A program made the translations under genes and the position numbers. A DNA stretch of 64,000 nt from Bacillota bacterium. Its GTDB lineage: Bacteria > Bacillota > Clostridia > Lachnospirales > Lachnospiraceae. A model generated the notes under the pieces. That model was not told the DNA's origin, did no database searches, and saw only the letters and a list, made by a program, of their open reading frames with translations. Positions 26,708 through 36,700 of this stretch are shown piece after piece (position 1 is the stretch's first letter; every line of letters starts with the position of its first letter). The stretch lies in NCBI GenBank assembly GCA_023395555.1, contig JAEWYQ010000079.1, positions 19,386 to 83,385 on the forward strand, in the 5' to 3' direction.

Positions 26708-28343
26708 AAAAGATATCTGGTTCTATATCTCCATCGGCATTTTCCTTCTATATGTCCTGTTTTTGATCTATCCTTTGTTCTCCTTGCTGAAAATCAGTAT
26801 TATAGACGGCGATACCGGTGCATTTACCCTGGAGTATTTTGTACGGTTTTTCTCCAAAAAATATTATTACGGAACCATATTTAACAGTATCAAGATCACC
26901 GTAGCCGTAACCCTGCTGACCATAGCGGTGGCGGCACCCTTAGCCTATATTATGACGACAGTCAAAATCAGAGGGGCTGCCTTTATCCGGATTCTGATCC
27001 TGGTGTCCTCCATGTCGGCCCCTTTTATAGGCGCTTACTCCTGGATTCTGCTGCTGGGGCGCAACGGGAGCCTGACCCGGCTGCTGAACGGAGCCTTTGG
27101 CATCACCCTTCCGGGCATTTACGGTTTTCCGGGCATTCTTCTGGTGCTGACCATCCAGTTCTCGCCGCTGATTTTCATGTATGTGTCGGGAGCCTTAAAG
27201 AATGTGGACCATTCGCTGCTGGAAGCGGCGGAGAGCATGAATTGTACAGGAGTGCGCAAGGTAGTGACGGTTCTGCTCCCGCTGATCATGCCGACGATAT
27301 TGGGCGGCGGGCTGCTGGTGTTCATGCGGGCATTGGCTGATTTCGGTACGCCCATGCTCATGGGAGAGGGCTACCGGACCATACCGGTTCTGATCTACAA
27401 CGAATTTATCTCGGAGGTAGGCGGTGAAGATAATTTTGCGGCGGCTATTTCTGTTCTGGTTATCCTGTTTGCAAGCTCTGTATTTCTGCTTCAGAAATAC
27501 ATAACAAGGAAGAAATCCTTTACTATGAGCGCCCTACGTCCGATTGAAGCGAAAGAAGAAAAGGGGCTTAAGAATGTGCTTGCCCATGGATTTGTGTATC
27601 TTTACACCCTGATCGCCATGCTTCCCCAGCTGGTGGTAATCTATACCTCCTTCCAGAAAACAAACGGGAGGCTCTTCGTGGAAGGCTTTTCCCTGGACAG
27701 CTACAGGACGGCCTTTGGAAGACTGGGGACAGCCATCACCAATTCCTTTTTCTATGCGGGAATATCTATCCTGGTGATTGCAATCATCGCGGTGCTTATC
27801 TCCTATGTGACCGTGCGCAGACCTAATCTGCTGACCAATACGATTGATGTTTTCAGCATGTTTCCCTACATTGTTCCCGGCTCCATATTGGGTATCGCCC
27901 TGTTGGTAACCTTTAATAAAGGGCCTCTCAGAATCGCGGGAACCATGATTATCATGATTGTGGCGTACACCATCCGGCGGCTGCCCTATACCATAAGGTC
28001 CAGCTCGGCCATACTGCATCAGGTGAGCATCAGCGTGGAGGAGGCGTCTATCAGTCTTGGGGCGTCGCCTATGAAAACCTTTTTCAAGGTTACGGTGCCG
28101 ATGATGGTATCCGGCATTGTCTCCGGGGCGGTGTTGAGCTTGATTTCCATTATTACGGAGCTGAGCACCTCCGTGCTGATTTATACATCAAGGACGAAGA
28201 CCATGTCCATAGAGACATACACCCAGGTGGTGAGAGGGAATTACGGTATGGCGGCAGCATTGTCGACCATAATGACTTTGTCTACGGTAATTGCGTTGCT
28301 GGTATTTTTCAAATTATCGGGTAAGAAAGAAATTACGATGTAG
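26688..28343 (+). CDS. ABC transporter permease, fused double domain (AfuB/FbpB type)
   Basis: This is a 551-residue permease with two tandem binding-protein-dependent transport domains, each carrying an EAA-type loop (EAAESMNCTGVRKVVTVLLPLIMP and EEASISLGASPMKTFFKVTVPMM). The fused two-domain form is typical of AfuB/FbpB/ThiP systems. It completes the importer encoded by the two preceding genes. About twelve membrane helices are expected. Confidence 0.9.
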   Translation: MMPQFRRKDIWFYISIGIFLLYVLFLIYPLFSLLKISIIDGDTGAFTLEYFVRFFSKKYYYGTIFNSIKITVAVTLLTIAVAAPLAYIMTTVKIRGAAFIRILILVSSMSAPFIGAYSWILLLGRNGSLTRLLNGAFGITLPGIYGFPGILLVLTIQFSPLIFMYVSGALKNVDHSLLEAAESMNCTGVRKVVTVLLPLIMPTILGGGLLVFMRALADFGTPMLMGEGYRTIPVLIYNEFISEVGGEDNFAAAISVLVILFASSVFLLQKYITRKKSFTMSALRPIEAKEEKGLKNVLAHGFVYLYTLIAMLPQLVVIYTSFQKTNGRLFVEGFSLDSYRTAFGRLGTAITNSFFYAGISILVIAIIAVLISYVTVRRPNLLTNTIDVFSMFPYIVPGSILGIALLVTFNKGPLRIAGTMIIMIVAYTIRRLPYTIRSSSAILHQVSISVEEASISLGASPMKTFFKVTVPMMVSGIVSGAVLSLISIITELSTSVLIYTSRTKTMSIETYTQVVRGNYGMAAALSTIMTLSTVIALLVFFKLSGKKEITM

Positions 28344-28405
28344 CCGGTACGGTAAACGGTATTATTCATAATGGTGTAATCAGATATTACAGAAATGAGG
28401 AAAAC

Positions 28406-29101
28406 ATGGAGAATAAGAAGAAAATACTTGAGGCAGTAAAGGGAGGGCTGATGGTATCGTGTCAGGCACTTCCCCATGAGCCTCTTCACAGCTCCTTTAT
28501 TATGGGAAGGCTGGCGCTGGCGGCCTCTATGGGAGGAGCTTGTGGAATACGGGCAAACACGGCGCAGGACATTCTGGAAATTAAAAACCAGGTGAAGCTT
28601 CCGGTAATAGGGATTGTAAAAAAAGATTATCCCGACAGCCAGGTCTACATAACGCCCACGATGGATGAAGTAGAGGAGCTGGTACGGGTGGGATGCGAAA
28701 TCATCGCCATGGATGCAACGGGCCATAAACGTCCTGGGGGAATGGAGCTTGCTGATTTCTTCCGAAAGGTGCGGGATCAATATCCGGATCAGCTGTTTAT
28801 GGCCGATATCGCTTCCTTTGAAGAAGGGGAGGCGGCTGAGGCATTGGGCTTCGATCTGGTAGGTACAACCCTGTGCGGGTATACGCAGGAGACAAAGGGA
28901 ACGGAGATACCCAACCTGGAGCTGATCAGTAAGCTGAGCAGCAGGCTGTCCGCTCCGGTAGTGGCGGAAGGCGGCATACACAGCCCCGAAGATCTCGGAA
29001 GGGTATATGAGGCAGGAGCCTATACGGCGGTGGTTGGAGGCGCTATTACCAGACCCCTTGAGATAACCAGGCGGTTTATGGAAGCACTGCAGGTACAGTA
29101 A
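28406..29101 (+). CDS. nanE: N-acetylmannosamine-6-phosphate 2-epimerase
   Basis: This is a 231-residue TIM-barrel enzyme converting ManNAc-6-P to GlcNAc-6-P. NanE features are GGLMVSCQALPHEPLHSS, catalytic lysine region PVIGIVKKDYPDS, ITPTMDEVEELV, DATGHKRPGG, GTTLCGYT and VVAEGGIHSPEDL. It follows the importer by 62 bases. No nanA, nanK, nagA or nagB is present, so the substrate is either imported as a phosphate or phosphorylated elsewhere. Confidence 0.95.
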   Translation: MENKKKILEAVKGGLMVSCQALPHEPLHSSFIMGRLALAASMGGACGIRANTAQDILEIKNQVKLPVIGIVKKDYPDSQVYITPTMDEVEELVRVGCEIIAMDATGHKRPGGMELADFFRKVRDQYPDQLFMADIASFEEGEAAEALGFDLVGTTLCGYTQETKGTEIPNLELISKLSSRLSAPVVAEGGIHSPEDLGRVYEAGAYTAVVGGAITRPLEITRRFMEALQVQ

Positions 29102-29441
29102 TCCTGTGACAAGGGTAATGCATAGGATTATAAAATGTAAGGTTAGAAAGAATGGTAGAAAGAAGGAGCCGTTGCAAAATGGATTTAACCTACCGTATAC
29201 ATGTGATTCCCGTTTATTGTATCACAGTATATAGTGGGGAAAGTTCATTCTGCAATGGCTCCCTCACTTGCTTAACTTTCCTTTGCGCACAGATACATTT
29301 CTTCGGCTTTGAATACGCTTTGCGAAATTTTAGATTGCAAATTACAGGATATAGCGGAATATGTGAAAGAGTAAACCTAAGCAGAGGAGGCGGACAAAAC
29401 CTGTTCTGCTGCTCCGTCTGCTTATAACTCCATCTTTTTTG
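29102..29441. other. Structured non-coding region after nanE
   Basis: GGAGCCGTTGCA (29165-29176) pairs with TGCAATGGCTCC (29251-29262) over an 86-base span when one G-T pair is allowed. Inside, TGTGAT and ATCACA can pair. Further right, AAGCAGA-GGAG near 29379 pairs with CTCC-TCTGCTT near 29415. A 91-codon open frame here is cysteine-rich and implausible. It may be an RNA or a small mobile-element remnant. Confidence 0.35.
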
Positions 29442-29966
29442 CTATTTTTCAGCAATAGGGTTCTTGATAGAATTTTTTAGTTTCCTGAATTTAATATAAT
29501 TTCTTATGACACAAACAATACATACAATGAAAAATACGATACCCAATACGGACGGAGAAGAAAACATCCCATAAGCTGATAAGACGCACAGGCACAGCAA
29601 GGCTGCTGTTTGAACATTCTGCCCCCTTTTAATCATGTCAAGCTTAGAGCTTGCATCACTGAAAATACAGATATCCTCATTGGAACACTTTTTTATCTTC
29701 CTAAAATAATACCATGCACTGTATTTTGTTACATACTCCCACCCGTAGTCCTTAAACATGAGCAAATAGGCTTCTTCGTCTTTCATGGCCGGAATAACGT
29801 CCATCTGGTAAATAAAATCCCCGGGTTCTGTTTTTTCAAAGATATATTTATTGGTACCCTTCAATTTTACAAATTTCCAGCCGGATTTATGCTGCTCCTG
29901 CAAAAAGTTCTGCTCCTCTAAAAAGTCAGCTAAGAAAAAGTATTTACGAACAATTTTCCGCTCCAT
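29442..29966 (-). CDS. DUF2812 membrane protein
   Basis: This is a 174-residue protein with a soluble N-terminal DUF2812 region (LEEQNFLQEQHKSGWKFVKLKG...YIFEKTEPGDFIYQMD...DYGWEYVTKYSAWYYFRK) followed by two membrane helices near the C-terminus. It overlaps the upstream PadR gene by 23 bases, the usual PadR-DUF2812 pairing. The function of DUF2812 is unknown; these pairs are thought to respond to envelope stress. Confidence 0.88.
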   Translation of the reverse strand: MERKIVRKYFFLADFLEEQNFLQEQHKSGWKFVKLKGTNKYIFEKTEPGDFIYQMDVIPAMKDEEAYLLMFKDYGWEYVTKYSAWYYFRKIKKCSNEDICIFSDASSKLDMIKRGQNVQTAALLCLCVLSAYGMFSSPSVLGIVFFIVCIVCVIRNYIKFRKLKNSIKNPIAEK

Positions 29967-30282
29967 TCCATTGACCTCCGTTTATGTTTTCATACACCCT
30001 TTTAATACGGTTTATCTCGATATTTAGTATTTCTTTTCCCAACGGGGTAATTTGATATGATTTTCTTTTTCCTTCCTCCCGGACAAAATGGATGAGGTTA
30101 TCCTTTTCCATTTTGGATAAGCTTCCGTACATGGTTCCGGCGCTGATTATGACTTCGCCGCCTGTCATTTCTTTCACCTTCTGGGTGATGCTGTATCCAT
30201 GCATCTCCTCCTGCAGGCAGAACAAAATGTAAAACCCTGTTTCTGTCATGGGCAGGTAAATCCTCTTAATATGCTCTTCCAC
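29944..30282 (-). CDS. PadR family transcriptional regulator
   Basis: This is an approximately 112-residue winged-helix repressor: LPMTETGFYILFCLQEEMHGYSI, then SAGTMYGSLSKMEKDNLI and EEGKRKSYQITPLGKEIL. The GTG at 30282 is chosen because AGAGGTGG precedes it and because the family N-terminus fits; the frame opens earlier within a likely operator. It probably represses itself and the DUF2812 gene. Confidence 0.87.
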   Translation of the reverse strand: MEEHIKRIYLPMTETGFYILFCLQEEMHGYSITQKVKEMTGGEVIISAGTMYGSLSKMEKDNLIHFVREEGKRKSYQITPLGKEILNIEINRIKRVYENINGGQWNGAENCS

Positions 30283-30307
30283 AAATCCACCTCTTATCGA
30301 ACTACAA

Positions 30308-30326
30308 TATATAGCACTGCTATATA
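30308..30326. promoter_or_regulatory. Palindromic operator for the PadR gene
   Basis: TATATAGCA-C-TGCTATATA is a perfect palindrome with a single central base, 26 bases upstream of the PadR start. A related half, GCGATATAT, lies at 30341-30349. Binding by the PadR protein is inferred. Confidence 0.55.
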
Positions 30327-30504
30327 TATTGTATCGAACTGCGATATATTTGTCAATTAAATTCATTTCTAGGATTAGTGATAGAGTTGTGTTTTACTGA
30401 TGATTAATTGAAAATAAGCTCATGAGTGTTTTTACTTTGATTGTTTTGATGCGCCACTTGTCCCGTACTATTGGGATAACCAAAACAAGTAAATAATATT
30501 TCAT

Positions 30505-30549
30505 AAAAGACCAATGAGAACGGTTCTTGCTTCCCATTGGTCTTTTATT
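30505..30549. terminator. Bidirectional terminator
   Basis: AAAAGACCAATG (30505-30516) pairs with CATTGGTCTTTT (30535-30546). It lies 60 bases beyond the stop of the leftward glycosidase gene, with AT-rich ends on both strands. Confidence 0.8.
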
Positions 30550-30607
30550 TAGTCCGATAAATAACTTTATTATATTTTAAATGTTGTCTCCTGTTTCAGC
30601 AAATATA

Positions 30608-32824
30608 TTACCTTGGGATGCCGTAGGGAACCGGCTTGTCGTACCGGTTGGAAATGCTGCCGGTTACTTTGATCTCGATTTCATTTCTGCCCGGTTTCAG
30701 TAAGGAGCCTGCAAAAAAGCGGTGCCTGTTCCAAAAGCTAACGTCCGAGAAATTCCCGTTGATCCAGCACTCCGCCATTTCCTCTGCTTCAAGGCAAAGT
30801 ACCTCATCACCGGAAGGGGCGTCAAGAGTAAGCTGTGCGCGGTAGGTTTTACAAAGCTGTGCGTTATCCTGGCCTGCTTCTGTCAGCAGTTCCTGAAGAT
30901 CAATTTCCTTCCAGTCCGGCAGAGGGGGTGCTGCAAATCGGTCCGTCTCATCTACGATCAGCGCCGCACTTTCAAAAGGAAGCAGCTTCAGCCGGAAGCT
31001 CTCATAATTGCCGACGGCATATGCGGCATCCCTCCACAGATCATAATGGATCATGGTGCCGCTAACAGGCACGCCAGCTGGAAGATCAATGGCTTCCATT
31101 CCCTCGTTGACACAGAGATAGATATGAATGCCGTCCCGGATGATATGTGACACACGCAGGGATTTGCAAGGCGCAGCGGTCTTAAGATCTCTTGGAAGGT
31201 CTTCTGTTTTTGCCGTATCAGCCCGGAGCAGGGGCAGTTCTGTGCCATGACAGGGAATGTAATGGGTGTAGCTATAATCTCTTATATTTAAGGTCCCATC
31301 CCTTATAACTGCGTCACCAAGGAGTGAGACAGGCACATAGTTGAATTCAATCTGGTTCTCATACAGCCCGGCCACCTCTTCCCAGGGCATATTGCCGCTC
31401 TCGCAGAGAACGGCGATCTGTGCGCAGTTCTTACTGTCGGTCATGAGGTAGGAGAGACGCTTGATATAATCCGAGAACAGCCGGTAATGCTTCCACCAGA
31501 TATTATTCGGGCCTACATCCGGCGGACGCTCCCCCTTACGGGCATCCCGCAGGCTGTAGTAAAAGGCATGGGGAATGAACAAATTCACACCCCGTACACC
31601 CAGCCAGTCAATCATCCACTTCGTGTCGCAGGCGGGGAGGTGCCAGGCACCGTGCCCGCAGACACCGAAGCACTCATTGGAATTGCGTCGCTTGCCGGTA
31701 TGCCGCGCGGCATCTGCCGAGCATTTGGCCTGCACGCTGTCCATTCCCGTAATGCCGCCGTTCTCCGGTGCAACCCGGCGCAGAATCAGATCCTGTCCGG
31801 GGATGTGGAAATAGGTCTCCTCGTCGATATCATTGCTTTTCTCCGGGTGCCCCATAAGAGCAATTCCATGGGCCGTGCACCAGTCGCTGAGCTGCTGGTA
31901 ATATGAGGTACATAGGCGCTTTGTCACTACTTGCTTGTAAATCCGGGTCGTTGCATTCTCCTTCTTCTCAAACAGGGCGCGCAGCTCTTGCAAATCGCCG
32001 CCGGCGGCAAGAATCTCAGCCTCCAGTCCGTCGGTCCATTCCGCATATCCCTGAGCATTCCGCCCCAGGACACCGGGCTCGTCGGTGAAAAATCCGATGA
32101 TGGTGCTGCCAAAATAATCTTTCAGATGTTCATAATATTGATCATGGGTGAGCCGGATAAATAGCCGGACTGCTTCCGGGTTCAGGATGTCGGCTGAGGG
32201 CGGCGCATTAGGCTCGCCGTCATCTTCGCCAAAATGAATGCCCCGGATTGTGCCGCCGCAATGTTTTTGTACCAGCATACTGCCGTCAGAAAAATGTGCA
32301 ATCACCTTATGATTGTCTGTGCTGCCAGCCGTACTGCGGCAAGCCATGATTTTATCGGCCACATCCTTGCCGACTACGTTCTTGTCAGCCATATCCTTGC
32401 CGATCATGCCCTTGTCAGCTGGATTCTGGTAGATTAAATTACAGCCCGCTGCTGTATCCCTATCCATCAGACAAAGGCCGATGGATGCGAAGGCAGGATT
32501 GGCCTTCACAACTTCACCGTGTGCCGTACCGGAGGGATACATGGCCTCATCGTACAGCACAATTTTCATATTCAGACTGGCGGCAGTCTCTACAATATGA
32601 TGTATAAAATCAAAATAAATATCGGATAAATAAGGAATGCTTTTCGGGATACCGATGCGGGGGTGTACCACTACACCATTTACACCCTTCTCCTTAAAAT
32701 CTATCAGTTGGCGTGTAAGCTCTTCCTTATGGAGTTCGTCATTAATAAACCAGAAGGGAATGGGAGAGAACTCCTCCGGGGGCTCATGTAATGCATGTAA
32801 TAATAAGGTTAATCCTGTGTTCAT
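30608..32824 (-). CDS. Large cytosolic glycoside hydrolase (rhamnosidase-like, GH106-type resemblance)
   Basis: This is an approximately 738-residue protein without a signal peptide. The N-terminal TIM-barrel pattern PFWFINDELHKEELTRQLIDFKEKGVNGVVVHPRIG and LYDEAMYPSG resembles proteins annotated as GH106 alpha-L-rhamnosidases or related uncharacterised hydrolases. A beta-sandwich with GRNEIEIKVTGS closes the C-terminus. The start at 32824 follows AAAGGA. A tandem repeat of a ten-residue unit (DKGMIGKDMA, DKNVVGKDVA, then a partial copy) lies in a loop, encoded by 32352-32420. Substrate not determined. Confidence 0.7.
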   Translation of the reverse strand: MNTGLTLLLHALHEPPEEFSPIPFWFINDELHKEELTRQLIDFKEKGVNGVVVHPRIGIPKSIPYLSDIYFDFIHHIVETAASLNMKIVLYDEAMYPSGTAHGEVVKANPAFASIGLCLMDRDTAAGCNLIYQNPADKGMIGKDMADKNVVGKDVADKIMACRSTAGSTDNHKVIAHFSDGSMLVQKHCGGTIRGIHFGEDDGEPNAPPSADILNPEAVRLFIRLTHDQYYEHLKDYFGSTIIGFFTDEPGVLGRNAQGYAEWTDGLEAEILAAGGDLQELRALFEKKENATTRIYKQVVTKRLCTSYYQQLSDWCTAHGIALMGHPEKSNDIDEETYFHIPGQDLILRRVAPENGGITGMDSVQAKCSADAARHTGKRRNSNECFGVCGHGAWHLPACDTKWMIDWLGVRGVNLFIPHAFYYSLRDARKGERPPDVGPNNIWWKHYRLFSDYIKRLSYLMTDSKNCAQIAVLCESGNMPWEEVAGLYENQIEFNYVPVSLLGDAVIRDGTLNIRDYSYTHYIPCHGTELPLLRADTAKTEDLPRDLKTAAPCKSLRVSHIIRDGIHIYLCVNEGMEAIDLPAGVPVSGTMIHYDLWRDAAYAVGNYESFRLKLLPFESAALIVDETDRFAAPPLPDWKEIDLQELLTEAGQDNAQLCKTYRAQLTLDAPSGDEVLCLEAEEMAECWINGNFSDVSFWNRHRFFAGSLLKPGRNEIEIKVTGSISNRYDKPVPYGIPR
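32352..32420. repeat. In-frame 30-bp tandem repeat inside the glycosidase
   Basis: Two 30-base units (32352-32381 and 32382-32411) plus a partial third share about 80 percent identity by eye. They encode consecutive DK-x-x-x-GKD-x-A decapeptides. Confidence 0.7.
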
Positions 32825-33116
32825 TGTCCGGTCCTTTCCATGGTACTGCCGCCGATCGTCTGGGATACCTGCGGTACGGCGTACTATTATTGCTATTATA
32901 CTGGGAAATCCATAGATCGGCAAGATGGCAAAAATATTGCCCTAATGTGTATGTGATGTTACAATATTTATGAATCATAAAATAAATAAGAGTTAGTAAG
33001 AATGAGGATTGAGACGTTGATATGGGTCAGTAAACGTAGCGGTAAACACAATATCAGGCAGCTGCATCCGTGGTTTTGTCTGATTACCGCAAGAAAGGAG
33101 AACGCATCTGATACTA

Positions 33117-33494
33117 TTGGCTGCAATTCTCTTTTTTAGAATATGGAATATCGCACGGCAGAATCAAAAGGCAGAGGATGGGTATATCAATGAGAAATAC
33201 CTTTATCTCTTCATTCCAAATACGAACACAAATCATCCCTACGGGCAAAAAAGTGATTTGCAGAAGACGGATTTGCCGGGAAGCTATCTTCCTGACCGGG
33301 GGTATCTGGCGATCAGTATGCCGGGAGGCAGAGACATACCCTTTACCTTAAAATGGACATTAACCTATTACAGTAAGCCCAGTCTTCTGGCCCGGGAAGT
33401 CACGCGCATTCCGGGGGGAAGCCTCTGCTATGATGATTATAAGTTAAATGATAAGATTATTTTAATGAAGGGACAAAAGCAGCCTATTATATGA
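33117..33494 (+). pseudogene. Unrecognised ORF, probably a gene remnant (part 1)
   Basis: This open frame encodes an N-terminal hydrophobic stretch (LAAILFFRIW) followed by a soluble, probably extracytoplasmic region with DRGYLAISMPGG and TLKWTLTYYSK. There is no ATG: possible starts are TTG at 33117 or CTG at 33108, which follows AAAGGAG at eight bases. The frame is open upstream to 33084. It overlaps part 2 by four bases (ATGA). I do not recognise a family. Missing a normal start suggests the 5' end was lost. Confidence 0.4.
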
Positions 33495-33727
33495 GGCCGG
33501 AGGTCTCTGCAGGGGATGCGGAGAAAGACGCGCAGGCCCTTGAGTGGGCCTTTTATGAAAAGGATAAGCTGCTCTATCAGGAAGGATATTATAACTCACC
33601 CGATTTTTATCATGCCATCTGGGATAGATGGAACCTTTTGCTGGTTGCGGTGATTTTCCTCTTTCTACTCTACGGATTTCAAGGATTCCGCCATGGGAAT
33701 CCGGTCGATTTTCCCGATCAGGATTAA
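33491..33727 (+). pseudogene. Unrecognised ORF, probably a gene remnant (part 2)
   Basis: This 78-codon frame has a soluble start (DAQALEWAFYEKDKLLYQEGYY), a membrane helix (WNLLLVAVIFLFLLYGF), and then a tail that is merely antisense to the last 63 bases of the permease gene at 33665. That tail suggests the original 3' end was deleted and the frame now runs into the neighbour. It may belong to the same ancestral gene as part 1, or be a coupled partner. Confidence 0.4.
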
Positions 33728-36700
33728 ACTGACTAATCCGGTCAGGCCGAGGGTTATGACCAGGGCATAGAGATAGCTGGCAGGGAAAATCTGAATATTA
33801 AAGGAGATGGCTTCAATTTTAATCTGTTCCATAACAAAGCGGTGGAGCAGAATACCCGCAGGCAGACCAAGGGCCGTGCTGAGGAGGGTGATCACGATAT
33901 TCTCCCGGAAGACATAGCTGTAGATCTCCGTGGGGAAGAAGCCCAGCACCTTAATGGTTGCGATCTCCCGGTTACGCTCCGTAATATTGATATTGCTCAG
34001 ATTATACATAACCACAAAGGAAAGGGCGCAGGCACAGGCAATGACCAGCCAGACGATATAATTAAGGCTGTTCATCATATCGGTTACCCGGTTTCTTGTG
34101 TCCTCCGTAACAAAGACATTAGCCACGCCGTGACCGTTCATGAGCCTGGCGGAAATATCATAGAGCTGATCGGAGCCTGCGGTGGCATAGGCCGTCCTAT
34201 AGGTGCAGTCTGTGCCGAAGACCTTCTGGTAGGTGGCGGCGCTCATATACATATAATGAAAGGCATAGTTTTTAAACACTCCCCCGATCTGAACCGTGTA
34301 ATACTCCGTGCTATTGAGATTGATGGTCATGGTATCCCCGATTCCCACTCCCGCGGCCTTGGCCAGCTGGTCGCTGACAGCAACATAGCCGTAATCCGGA
34401 TAGGGCACGGTTTGGCCATTCAGATGCAGGCCGATGACCTTGGTGATATCCGGGTCATCGCTGGCGATAATATTAATCTTCTGGCTCCCCTTTTTATCCG
34501 AGAACTCATAGGTGTCGGTACAGATGAACACGCACTCGGAGAGCAGACCGGAGGTATCCTCGTTAAAAGCCTTCCTCTTCTCTTCGGCCAAAGGGTCGGA
34601 AAAGGTGAGAGTGTAGTCATACATCATAATAGAGCCAAACTGGTCGTCGGCAATATTGCTGATGGAATCCTTTAAGCCCAGGCCGGCCAGCAGCAGTGCA
34701 CTGCAGCCGCCGGTGCCCAGAAGCATCATAAAGAGACGCTTTTTATACCGTAAAATATTGCGGATGGATACCTTGTGAAGGAAGCTGATCTTCCTCCACA
34801 GGAAGGGAAGCCGTTCCAGGAAAATGCGTTTTCCTGCTTTGGGAGCCTTGGGGCGCATAAGCTGGGCCGGCATCTGTGACAGCTCCGTCCGGCAGGCCGC
34901 GTAGGTGGCCCCCACAGAGCAGAGCAGGGATACCAGCAGAGTAAGGAGTGCCAGATAGCCACTGAATACATATTTGATTTCGGAAAAACCGTAAAGCATC
35001 TTGTAAGCCTGCCAGATGGCAAAGGGAAACAGCCTGGTGCCTGCAAAGTATCCCAGAATACAGCCGAGAACGGCGGCGCTTCCCGAGTAGGAGACATATT
35101 TCCGGGCGATGGAGCGGTTGCTGTAGCCCAACGCCTTTAAAGTGCCGATTTGAGTCCTTTGCTCATCCACCATCCTTGTCATGGTAGTACTGCAGACCAG
35201 AGCGGCCACCAGAAAGAAGAAGATGGGGAATATCCTGGCGATGCCCTCCACCACGGAGGAGTCATTTTCAAAGCTGGTATAGCCGATATTGGTGCTCCGA
35301 TCCAGCGCATAGCAGGACGATTGATCAATCCGGGCCACCTCTTCCCTGGCAGAATTGATTTGCTCCAGCGCATCCGCCAGCTTTTTATCGGCATCGGCTA
35401 GAGAGATATCCGTTTCCTCCTTAGCGGAAGTGTATTTTTCTAAACCCTCACGGTATTGCTCTTTTGCTTCTTCCAGCGCTTTCTCGCCGTCGGTAAGCTG
35501 TATTTTATAGTCTTCTATGGTTTCTTTGGCTGTGTCCAGCTGTGCTTTTGCCGAAGTCAGTTGTTTCACGGCGGCGGTGAGCTCGGTATTAGCCGTTTTC
35601 CTGGACGCATCCAGCCGGGTCTGCCCAGCGTTAACCTGGGCCAGGGAAGCCGTTAATGTCTGATACTGCTCCACTGCTCCTGTTGCCTCGATCTGTGCCA
35701 GTCCCTGCTTCACCTGCTCCAGCTGTGCGAAAGCGGTCTGATACTCCGGGCTGTTGTAATCCGTGAGGAGGGAAAGGATTTCTTCCAGTGAGGATTTCGA
35801 TTGCAGTAAGTTCTTGTATTGGTCAAGAATACCGCTTTTCTCGATCTGTTCCATACCGGTAATTATTTGAGAATGGCTGGTGTCCAGCTCGGCCTGCGTT
35901 GCGTCAAGAGCGGCAAGGGTTTCTTCCTTTTTTGTCTCATATTTCTTTCTGGAGTTGTTGTACTCTGACAGGGAGGTTCGGTATTGCTCCTCCTTCTCCT
36001 CCAGCTGCTGTTTGCTGTCTGCCAGCAGCGTTTCCTTATGACTGATTTCAGTCTTTGCATCCTCCAGCTCCTGCCATGCAGCTTCCAGCTCTTTTTCTGC
36101 ATCCGTCTTTTGAGATAAATACTCTGCATAGGAGGTATTATAATCCTTTTCTGCATCGGCAATCTCCCGGTTGGCTTTTTCTATAATATCCTGATAACGC
36201 AGGTCGGCCCGGAGGTTTGCTGCATCAGTGAGAGGCTGCTTCATGGAGGATATGGCATCCTCGTAGTTCTTGCTGAAGATTTTGAAATGGGGAATATCCA
36301 GGGTGAGATAGAGCTCAGTATAATAATCAGCAGAAAATCCGCCCTCCGGGAGATAGAGGAAGGCGCTGACAGAACCTCCCGCAAGCTTGGTACTGCCCCG
36401 GTCACTGCGGTACAGGTAGTTAACGGAATTGCATAGTCCTACGATGGTGTATTCCTGATAGGAAAAGGAACGGAGCGTGTCTTCGTCATTGCTGTCGGAA
36501 AGAAGGATTGTCTTACCGATGGACTCCTCTGTAAAGCTGAGAGCGTCCGCCAGGCATTCGCTATCTGCGCTGGGGCTTCTGCCGGCTACGATATCAAGCT
36601 GATTCAGGTTTTTGGTTATGGAATGAGCTTTAAGAATGATATCCTTGTGGTCTCCAAACTCGGCGATAAAATCAGCAAAGACGGCACCTTCCGCAGCTCT

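Noticed and set aside
24436..28343. Plain ferric-iron importer
   Set aside because: The family name suggests iron, but the attached nanE and two-component system favour a sugar-phosphate role; a separate siderophore importer is present at 38.7-42.7 kb.
29152..29427. 91-codon ORF after nanE
   Set aside because: Cysteine- and phenylalanine-rich without motif; it spans the inverted repeats and looks non-coding.
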